Assembly (NCBI GenBank): GCA_026990725.1
Contig: JALXCX010000230.1
Coordinates: 1 to 19,312 of the forward strand
DNA from: Desulfobulbaceae bacterium
Lineage (GTDB): Bacteria; Desulfobacterota; Desulfobulbia; Desulfobulbales; Desulfobulbaceae
Length of the DNA stretch: 19,312 bases
Direction: 5' to 3'
Positions 7,635 to 13,574 of this stretch are shown here, piece by piece. A program made the translations under genes and the position numbers. The notes under the pieces are model-generated. The model was not told where the DNA came from. It ran no database searches and saw only the letters and a program-made list of their open reading frames with translations. Position 1 is the first letter of the stretch, and every line of letters begins with the position of its first letter.

Positions 7635-7640
7635 AGGAAG
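7635..7640 (+). promoter_or_regulatory. Ribosome binding site fixing the secDF start
   Basis: AGGAAG sits 6 nt before the ATG at 7647. The open frame extends further upstream, but only this start has a Shine-Dalgarno sequence, lies downstream of the promoter, and places a basic N-terminus directly before the first membrane helix. Confidence 0.75.
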
Positions 7641-7646
7641 ACATCC

Positions 7647-10220
7647 ATGAACACCAACCTGAAACTAAAAATCGGTCTGCTCATTACCGTGATCTTTTTT
7701 TCCATTATGACCATCGTTCCCTCCTTTTATCCGGGGGCACCAAGCTGGTGGAAAAAATATCTTGCTCCCGAAGGCCTGAAGCTCGGCCTCGACCTCCAGG
7801 GCGGTATGCATCTGGTTTTAAGGGTTGATCTTGACAAAGCGATTGAAAACTCCCTTGAGCTTGCCGCTTCAGATTTAAAGGAAGGGCTTGCGGCAAAAAA
7901 TATTTCTGCTGTCCAGCTCGAGTCCCCGGACCCCTCCCAGGTTATCTTTGCCCTGCCCAACACCGGGGCCGTTGACACGATCAACCAGGTTATTAAAGAG
8001 GACTTCCCAAACCTTGACGTACAGGTGGAAGCGGAAGCGGGCAGTTTCCCTAAGATTACACTTAAGCTGACAGATAAAGAAATTAAATTCATCCGAACCA
8101 ATGCTGTGGCCCAGTCTCTTGAGATTATCCGGAACCGGATTGACCAGTTTGGTGTGGCCGAACCCGTTATTATCCGCCAGGGAGAAGATGAAATTGTTGT
8201 CCAGCTCCCCGGGGTCAAAGATCCGGATCGGGCCATAGACCTGATTGGCAAGACCGCACAGCTTGCCTTCAAACTGGTTTCCGACGACTCCAGCGTTGAC
8301 TTGCCAGCTCTTATAAAAAAAGCCAGGGACAGCGGCCAATGGAAAGAGGGCGATTCACGCAAAAAACTCAACCGGGTGCTCCAGAGCAGCCTGCCCAAGG
8401 GCACAGAAATTTATTTTGAACGGCAGGTTGACAAACAGACAAAAATTGAAAAAAAGATTCCGCTGCTCATTGAAAGCCCAATTCTGATGACCGGTGACAT
8501 GGTAAAAAATGCCCAGGTGCGCATTGGCGGGACCTTTAATCAACCTTACGTCAGCCTGGATCTTACGGGACGAGGCGGTAAAATTTTTGCTACGGTTACC
8601 GGGGAAAATGTCAACCGCAGGCTGGCTATTGTCCTGGATAATGTTGTTCGCTCCGCCCCCAATATTAATGAAAAGATTATGGGCGGATCTGCCATGATTT
8701 CCGGCCAGTTTACCCATGAGGAGGCAACAGATCTTGCCATTGTTCTTCGGGTTGGTGCTTTACCCGCCCCTGTTGAAATTATCCAGAACCTGACTGTCGG
8801 GGCAAGTCTTGGTCAGGATTCAATAAACAAGGGGCTGACATCAGGCCTGTTTGGCGCTTTAATGGTCCTGATCTTTATGGTCATTTATTACCGGTTGTCA
8901 GGTGTTATTGCCGACTTTGCCCTGGCTCTGAATATTTTATTCCTGTTCTCGGGGCTGGCAATGCTCGGCGCCACACTGACCCTTCCCGGTATTGCCGGTA
9001 TTATTCTCTCCATTGGTATGGCTGTTGATGCCAACGTGCTTATTTTTGAACGAATGCGAGAAGAATTTGAACTGGGTAAAACCGTAAAATCGGGTGTCGA
9101 CTCAGGTTTCAACAAGGCATTCTGGTCCATTGTCGACTCCCAGGTGACCACACTTATCACGGCCATGGCACTGTTTCTCTTTGGCACTGGCCCGATCAAA
9201 GGTTTTGCCATCACTCTTTCGCTGGGTATTATTTTCAACCTGTTTGCAGCCCTCTTCTGTACCCGGCTTGTCTATGACTGGCTCTTTAAAGCTAAGCTGC
9301 TTAAGGACCTAAAATTCCTTAGATTTGTCAAAAAACCGAATTTTGATTTCATGGGCGTTAGAAAATTTGCTTTTGCGGCTTCAGCAATTCTGGTCATTCT
9401 TGGCCTGGTTTCCTTTGTCGAGATACTGCGCGGTGATGCCAATCTTGGCGTCGACTTTTCAGGCGGCTCCATGCTGCAATACAGGTCGGACAAGCCATTT
9501 GAGCTCAACAATATCAGAACGCTTCTTGGAGAAAACAACTTTGACTCTCTTGACCTTCAGGAAGTGACCGGGGAAAACCGCCTGATAATCAAAATAAAAA
9601 AATCAGAGGAGACGGTTGGTCACCTGGGTGATGAAATTACCAATGTTTTATCCAAGGCAGAGGGAGACAAGGGATTCGTTCTTGAAAGCCAGTCTGAAAT
9701 TGGCTCCTCTATCTCGGCTGTTCTAAGAAATAAAGCCATTGAAGCCATTGCCATTTCCCTGCTTGGCGTTTTGCTCTATCTTGCCATCCGCTTTGACTTT
9801 AGTTTTGGCCTGGCAGCGGCAGCCGCAACCTTCCATGACGTCCTGGTTGTTCTTGGTATCTGCTGGCTGTTCAACGTGGAAATCACCCTTTTACTCGTAA
9901 CGGCGCTCCTCACTCTGGCCGGTTATTCACTCAATGACTCGGTGGTTATCTTTGACAGGATCAGGGAGAATATGGGAAAACTTCACACCAAATCGTTTGC
10001 CGAGATAATCAATGTCAGCATCAATGAAGTCCTGGGCCGAACGATTGTCACATCTCTGACAACGGCCCTGGTCCTTGGCGCACTGGTATTCTTTGGCGGT
10101 TCTGCCATCCATGATTTTTCCTTTGCCCTGCTCACAGGTATATTTGTCGGTACCTATTCTTCTATTTTCATTGCCAGCCCCCTGCTGTCGCTAAAAAAGC
10201 GGGAGGACGTCAATGCCTAA
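7647..10220 (+). CDS. secDF: Fused protein-export membrane protein SecDF
   Basis: A single 857-residue protein joining SecD and SecF, the RND-family accessory subunits that use the proton gradient to pull proteins out of SecYEG on the periplasmic side. The SecD half (about 1-555) has the first TM helix (residues about 8-26), GLKLGLDLQGGMHLVLRV (about 44-60), a large periplasmic P1 region and the conserved TM4 segment IGMAVDANVLIFERMREE (about 454-471). SecF begins near residue 560 (LRFVKKPNFDFMGVRK), has LGVDFSGGS near 600 and GYSLNDSVVIFDRIREN near 760. Most proteobacteria keep secD and secF separate. No yajC lies upstream. The gene overlaps the next one by 8 nt. Confidence 0.95.
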   Translation: MNTNLKLKIGLLITVIFFSIMTIVPSFYPGAPSWWKKYLAPEGLKLGLDLQGGMHLVLRVDLDKAIENSLELAASDLKEGLAAKNISAVQLESPDPSQVIFALPNTGAVDTINQVIKEDFPNLDVQVEAEAGSFPKITLKLTDKEIKFIRTNAVAQSLEIIRNRIDQFGVAEPVIIRQGEDEIVVQLPGVKDPDRAIDLIGKTAQLAFKLVSDDSSVDLPALIKKARDSGQWKEGDSRKKLNRVLQSSLPKGTEIYFERQVDKQTKIEKKIPLLIESPILMTGDMVKNAQVRIGGTFNQPYVSLDLTGRGGKIFATVTGENVNRRLAIVLDNVVRSAPNINEKIMGGSAMISGQFTHEEATDLAIVLRVGALPAPVEIIQNLTVGASLGQDSINKGLTSGLFGALMVLIFMVIYYRLSGVIADFALALNILFLFSGLAMLGATLTLPGIAGIILSIGMAVDANVLIFERMREEFELGKTVKSGVDSGFNKAFWSIVDSQVTTLITAMALFLFGTGPIKGFAITLSLGIIFNLFAALFCTRLVYDWLFKAKLLKDLKFLRFVKKPNFDFMGVRKFAFAASAILVILGLVSFVEILRGDANLGVDFSGGSMLQYRSDKPFELNNIRTLLGENNFDSLDLQEVTGENRLIIKIKKSEETVGHLGDEITNVLSKAEGDKGFVLESQSEIGSSISAVLRNKAIEAIAISLLGVLLYLAIRFDFSFGLAAAAATFHDVLVVLGICWLFNVEITLLLVTALLTLAGYSLNDSVVIFDRIRENMGKLHTKSFAEIINVSINEVLGRTIVTSLTTALVLGALVFFGGSAIHDFSFALLTGIFVGTYSSIFIASPLLSLKKREDVNA

Positions 10221-10947
10221 CGATCTACCGGAAAATTTTCACCGGGTTGACAGCAATGAAGACTTCTGTTTTGCCTGTCATCCCGGCGTACCCTGTTTTA
10301 CCGAATGCTGCCGGGAGCTTGATCTGGCCTTGACTCCCTACGATGTACTGCGCCTGAAAAACCATTGCCAGCTCCATTCCGGAAAATTTCTGGAACAGTA
10401 TGTGATCATTGAATGGGAAGAAGGCATGATTTTTCCTGTCTGTTACTTAACCATGGTCGACGACGGCCGGGCCAGTTGTATTTTTGTGACGGAAAAAGGG
10501 TGCAGTGTCTATGAAAATCGACCCGGAGCCTGCAGAGCGTACCCTGTAGGACGAGGTGCCAGCCGGGACGGATCAGGAAAAGTCGCCGAACAGTTTGTGC
10601 TTATAAAAGAACCCCATTGCAAAGGATTTAACGAAACGGACAGGCAGACAGCCTCTGAATATTTCCAGGACCAGGGACTGAACGACTACAACCGCTTCAA
10701 TGACCCTCTCATGCAGTTGCTGCAACACCCCCGCATTCATTTCGGTTTTCGTCCTGACCAATCTCAACTCGATCAGTTTATACTGGCCCTGTACAATCTC
10801 GACATGTTTCGTCAGGAAATGGCTGACGGCAGAATAACCATGAACAGACCACTTTCCGCAATGGAACTGCAAGCCCTTGCCGGAAATGACGAAGAGCTGC
10901 TCTTGCTCGGTATTCGCTGGCTCATGCAGGAATTCTTCGCTGAATGA
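10213..10947 (+). CDS. YkgJ-family CxxCxxCC-type metal-cluster protein
   Basis: A 244-residue cytosolic protein of the YkgJ/zinc-or-iron chelating family, whose biochemical role is unknown. The N-terminal cluster motif is C19-x2-C22-x5-C28-x3-C32-C33, followed by LTPYDVLRLKNH, and further conserved cysteines in ASCIFVTEKGCSVYENRPGACRAYP (C89, C97, C107), as expected for metal binding. The C-terminal half (about 150-244) is helical and family-specific. A GGGAGG ribosome binding site lies inside the 3' end of secDF, and the start overlaps the secDF stop by 8 nt, so translation is coupled. Its stop overlaps the HD gene through ATGA. Whether it relates functionally to secretion is unknown. Confidence 0.85.
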   Translation: MPNDLPENFHRVDSNEDFCFACHPGVPCFTECCRELDLALTPYDVLRLKNHCQLHSGKFLEQYVIIEWEEGMIFPVCYLTMVDDGRASCIFVTEKGCSVYENRPGACRAYPVGRGASRDGSGKVAEQFVLIKEPHCKGFNETDRQTASEYFQDQGLNDYNRFNDPLMQLLQHPRIHFGFRPDQSQLDQFILALYNLDMFRQEMADGRITMNRPLSAMELQALAGNDEELLLLGIRWLMQEFFAE

Positions 10948-11633
10948 GCCGGAACTGCCCGCCGCCCCCAGACTTGCTCAGCAGGCTTCAGCAAATAAGC
11001 TCAAGGTACTGTCTTCAGGAAGGAGGGTCACATGGCCCGGATCACACTGACCGGGTCTATCGTATGGCTATGGCCATAGGCAAAACCATGGAAGCCCGTC
11101 TGGATATTCTAGCCCCGGCAGCGCTACTGCACGACATCGGCCGCAACCAGGAAAGCAAAAGCCGCGGCAATATTTGCCATGCCGAAAAAGGCGCAGACAT
11201 GGCCGATGCTATTCTGCGAGAACTTGGATACGCGCAATCAGACATCAAGGCAATCTGTCATTGCATCCGGGCCCACCGTTTTCGCAGTGCAACTCAACCG
11301 GAAAGTCTTGAGGCAGAAATTCTTTTTGATGCGGACAAACTTGATTCCATTGGTGCCATAGGCATAGGCCGGGCTTTTCTTTTTGCCGGTCAAATTGGCG
11401 CCTGTTTACACGATGCTGAAATGGATCCTGCTGACACCAGATCATATTCCACCCAAGACACGGCCTATCGCGAATTTCAGGTCAAGATGTCCCGGATCAA
11501 GGGTCTGATGCTCACGCCTGTCGGACAGCAGATTGCCCGGAGACGGCACCATTTTATGGAAATTTTTTTCACTGAACTTAATCAGGAAATTTATGGGATT
11601 ACTTCACAGGTAGAAAATGGTGAGGGCAACTAA
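10944..11633 (+). CDS. HD-domain phosphohydrolase (YedJ/COG1418-like)
   Basis: A 229-residue protein with a complete HD metal site: H34 in GPDHTDRV, the H63-D64 pair in LLHDIGR, H79 in CHAEKGADMA, H111 in IRAHRF and D129/D131 in DADKLDSIGAIGIGR. The motif order matches the YedJ-like uncharacterised HD hydrolases, which probably act on nucleotides or other phosphoesters; the natural substrate is not known. The ATG overlaps the stop of the YkgJ-like gene (ATGA), and no separate ribosome binding site is evident at good spacing, so it is probably translated by coupling. It is the last gene of the secDF operon; a hairpin follows 6 nt after the stop. Confidence 0.88.
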   Translation: MSRNCPPPPDLLSRLQQISSRYCLQEGGSHGPDHTDRVYRMAMAIGKTMEARLDILAPAALLHDIGRNQESKSRGNICHAEKGADMADAILRELGYAQSDIKAICHCIRAHRFRSATQPESLEAEILFDADKLDSIGAIGIGRAFLFAGQIGACLHDAEMDPADTRSYSTQDTAYREFQVKMSRIKGLMLTPVGQQIARRRHHFMEIFFTELNQEIYGITSQVENGEGN

Positions 11634-11639
11634 ACGACT

Positions 11640-11669
11640 ACCAGCTACAAGCTGGTGGTTTTAAACCAC
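11640..11669 (+). other. Tandem palindromes after the HD gene, possible weak terminator
   Basis: ACCAGCT-ACA-AGCTGGT (11640-11656) is a perfect 7-bp stem with a 3-nt loop, followed by GGTTTTAA. An overlapping perfect palindrome GTGGTTT-T-AAACCAC spans 11655-11669, so the two stems compete. The position 6 nt after the stop suggests transcription termination, but the T-run is short. Confidence 0.4.
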
Positions 11670-11675
11670 AGGCTT

Positions 11676-11708
11676 AAAAAACGGCTCTCGGCAAGCAGAC
11701 AGAGAGCC
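11676..11708 (-). terminator. Intrinsic terminator-like hairpin on minus strand
   Basis: Read on the minus strand, GGCTCTC, a 12-nt loop, GAGAGCC and then GTTTTTT form a 7-bp hairpin with a six-T run. No minus-strand gene ends here, so it may block antisense transcription, or the match may be fortuitous. Confidence 0.35.
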
Positions 11709-11727
11709 AAAACATTTTCCAAGATAA

Positions 11728-11735
11728 ACAAAAAC
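11728..11735. repeat. Left target-site duplication of the MITE
   Basis: ACAAAAAC directly abuts the left GTAA terminus and is identical to positions 11889-11896, abutting the right terminus. The perfect 8-bp duplication implies insertion by transposition and no later flank decay. Confidence 0.8.
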
Positions 11736-11888
11736 GTAACTATTCAGGTACCAGCACAATGTTGGCATAACCTGTGGCCTGTAACTGTTCAGATGTGCAT
11801 CAGATGGCGGCAAGCAGGCCAACGAACTATAGCCCGTCTATGTGAGGCGGCCTGATCGCCGCAATATGGGGTGCTGCTGAACAGTTAC
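11736..11888. mobile_element. 153-bp MITE with GTAA termini (IS66-like ends)
   Basis: A short non-coding element with terminal inverted repeats GTAACTATTCAG (11736-11747) and CTGAACAGTTAC (11877-11888), matching at 11 of 12 positions, and exactly flanked by the 8-bp direct repeat ACAAAAAC (11728-11735 and 11889-11896). An internal direct copy of the terminal repeat, GTAACTGTTCAG, lies at 11781-11792 and is a perfect inverted match to the right end. The middle can fold: GCGGC and CAGGCC before position 11821 pair with GGCCTG and GCCGC near 11850-11862. Termini starting GTAA and 8-bp target duplications are features of the IS66 family, so this is probably a non-autonomous derivative. It encodes no plausible protein. 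Parent element not seen here. Confidence 0.8.
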
Positions 11889-11896
11889 ACAAAAAC
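11889..11896. repeat. Right target-site duplication of the MITE
   Basis: ACAAAAAC, an exact copy of the left duplication. It lies 22 nt upstream of the HAD gene start, so the element inserted into that gene's leader or promoter region. Confidence 0.8.
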
Positions 11897-11918
11897 TTTC
11901 ATTTAACAGGTCGGATAT

Positions 11919-12545
11919 ATGCTGAAGCTTGTTGTCTTTGACTGTGACGGAGTCATGTTTGACTCCCGGGAAACCAACCGGGCCTATTATAATCATTTAC
12001 TGGACACATTTGAATGCCAGGCGATGGCAGAAGAGGACGTTGATTTCGTTCATGCCCACAATGTTTTTGATTCTGTGGAGTATATCTTCCGCAATCATCC
12101 ACATATCAATATGGATGAGGTAGAAAAATACCGCAGCCAACTGGATTATGCCCCATTTCTTGACCGGATGATCATGGCTCCAGATCTTATAGAATTTCTC
12201 AAGGCCATCAGCCCCAGATACCACCGGGCCATCTCCACGAACCGCACCAACACCATGGAGATGGTCCTGGATATTTTTTCACTGCGACCCTGGTTTGAGT
12301 TTGTCGTAACAGCCCAAACTGCTCCACGCCCCAAACCGGCGCCAGACGGACTGTACATGATCCTCGAACATTTTAACCTGCAGGTGGATGAAGCTGTTTA
12401 TATTGGTGATTCAAGCGTTGACAGAGACCATTGCGCCTCTGTAGGAATGGAATTTATTGCCTTCAAAAATCAAAAACTAGAGGCACATCACCACGTGGAT
12501 ACTTTCATGAAAATTCTCACACTGCCGCCATTTACAAAACCGTAA
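11919..12545 (+). CDS. HAD-superfamily hydrolase (phosphoglycolate phosphatase-like)
   Basis: A 208-residue cytosolic phosphatase-type protein with all four HAD motifs: nucleophile and acid in VVFDCDGVMFD (D8, D10), motif II AISTNRT (S106/T107), motif III lysine in RPKPAPDG (K139), and motif IV YIGDSSVDRD (D164, D168). A helical C1-type cap lies between about residues 16 and 85. The Gph/beta-phosphoglucomutase branch is the closest recognisable type; the substrate cannot be told from sequence. AGG lies 8-10 nt before the ATG. The promoter must be within or beyond the MITE that ends 30 nt upstream. Its stop is 10 nt from the convergent DUF4388 gene's stop. Confidence 0.87.
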   Translation: MLKLVVFDCDGVMFDSRETNRAYYNHLLDTFECQAMAEEDVDFVHAHNVFDSVEYIFRNHPHINMDEVEKYRSQLDYAPFLDRMIMAPDLIEFLKAISPRYHRAISTNRTNTMEMVLDIFSLRPWFEFVVTAQTAPRPKPAPDGLYMILEHFNLQVDEAVYIGDSSVDRDHCASVGMEFIAFKNQKLEAHHHVDTFMKILTLPPFTKP

Positions 12546-12555
12546 AACACCCCTG

Positions 12556-13167
12556 CTAATCCTCGTCGATTCTCTTCAACCCTTCCATCAGAATCATCAT
12601 AAAATCGCCAATTTCACGGGCCTGTAACAGGGGAGCAGGCAACCCCGGAAGAAAACGGAAATACCCTTTTTTTTCTGCCATCAAGCCAAAAATTGCCTCC
12701 TGATTATCCAGCTCACCATACCGGGCTGCAATGATACCGCCTTCCCGAAAAGTAATCCTGGCTGATCCACCTTCCATATCCATCAACAGCTTTCCGGTTT
12801 TCTGATGCATATGAAAGACCTGAAGAAGCTCTGGAGGAAGGATAGCATCTATGCGGCCGCTCATCACGACCTCACCGCCGGCATCACCTGATTCATGAAT
12901 ATTATGCGGTGTCACCCCAAGCTGAAACTTAATCAGCCCTGAACAGCCTCCACAGGAAAACACCTTCTTCCGCTTTGAGGCAAAGTCATCCTGCTCATGG
13001 GGTAATAAATCAAACAAAAGCTCTGTTAGTTCACGAACCAAAATCAGACAGGCCGGGGCGCCAACCGGCAAAATAACGGCATTATCTGTCAAAACGAGGG
13101 AATTATCCACGGAATAAAAAGGACAGGCCCGAGCCTCAACTATGTCAAATGATGCTGCAAACGTCAC
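12556..13167 (-). CDS. DUF4388 (PATAN) domain protein with Cys-containing N-terminal domain
   Basis: A 203-residue protein starting at a GTG (13165-13167) preceded by TGGA; the next in-frame ATG would delete the N-terminal half. Residues about 108-180 form a DUF4388 domain (MSGRIDAILPPELLQVFHMHQKTG, then FREGGIIAARYGELDNQEAIFGLM and KGYFRFLPG), a module found in bacterial signalling and regulatory proteins. The N-terminal part is not recognised; it contains C15, C40 and a CGGC motif (SCGGCSGLIKF, about 71-81) and could bind a metal or form a disulfide. The protein is probably cytosolic, with no signal peptide. It diverges from the E2-like membrane protein across 407 nt of AT-rich sequence. 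Confidence 0.78.
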   Translation of the reverse strand: MTFAASFDIVEARACPFYSVDNSLVLTDNAVILPVGAPACLILVRELTELLFDLLPHEQDDFASKRKKVFSCGGCSGLIKFQLGVTPHNIHESGDAGGEVVMSGRIDAILPPELLQVFHMHQKTGKLLMDMEGGSARITFREGGIIAARYGELDNQEAIFGLMAEKKGYFRFLPGLPAPLLQAREIGDFMMILMEGLKRIDED

Positions 13168-13574
13168 AAAAAATCCAGATAGCTGTATTCATAAAAGCGA
13201 CTCCAAAAAATCAACCGTACTGCATTGTACACAGAAACTATGCCATGTCAAAATGTTGTTCGTAAAAAAACAATTTAGTCATTAATACCACATTTTCTCA
13301 TTTTTTTCATAACTCTATGCATTTTCAGATAAAGTTGCTTGTTTCACAATTTAAAATAATATAGAATAAAAAAAAGTGACTTTATGTTGCTCCTTTCAGA
13401 GTAAAAATTGCCTTGCCAACATGAACATTTTTATTCGAGGTCAAGGAACAGAGAGGTAAAATGGCGCATATTTTTGATATGTGCTTATTATATTTTTTCT
13501 GTAACGTTTAGGTCGGGCAAAATAGTTTTTTCAAGTTCCCTAAAAAGTAACACAGGCTTTTTCCAAGGTAAACT
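13168..13574. other. AT-rich divergent intergenic region (407 nt)
   Basis: There is no convincing gene. It holds a plausible plus-strand promoter (13339-13367), a small frame with a good ribosome binding site (GAGAGG, then ATG at 13461) encoding 16 residues (MAHIFDMCLLYFFCNV), and a hairpin GCGCATAT/ATATGTGC at 13464-13484 with one G-U pair followed by a T-rich stretch. The gene start at 13575 has AAGG 6 nt upstream. No known riboswitch was recognised. Confidence 0.5.
13339..13367 (+). promoter_or_regulatory. Candidate promoter of the E2-like membrane protein gene
   Basis: TTGTTT (13339-13344), a 17-bp spacer and TAGAAT (13362-13367), the same -10 hexamer as the trxA promoter. It would give a leader of about 200 nt. 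Confidence 0.5.

Noticed and set aside
7509..7646. Upstream extension of secDF by 46 residues
   Set aside because: The extension would begin inside the -35 box of a near-consensus promoter, lacks a ribosome binding site, and is not part of the SecD family.
11781..11888. Integron attC-like site
   Set aside because: AAC and GTT lie at the two arms, but the 7-bp core boxes do not match, the arms are perfectly paired without extrahelical bases, and the larger element with an 8-bp target duplication explains the repeats.
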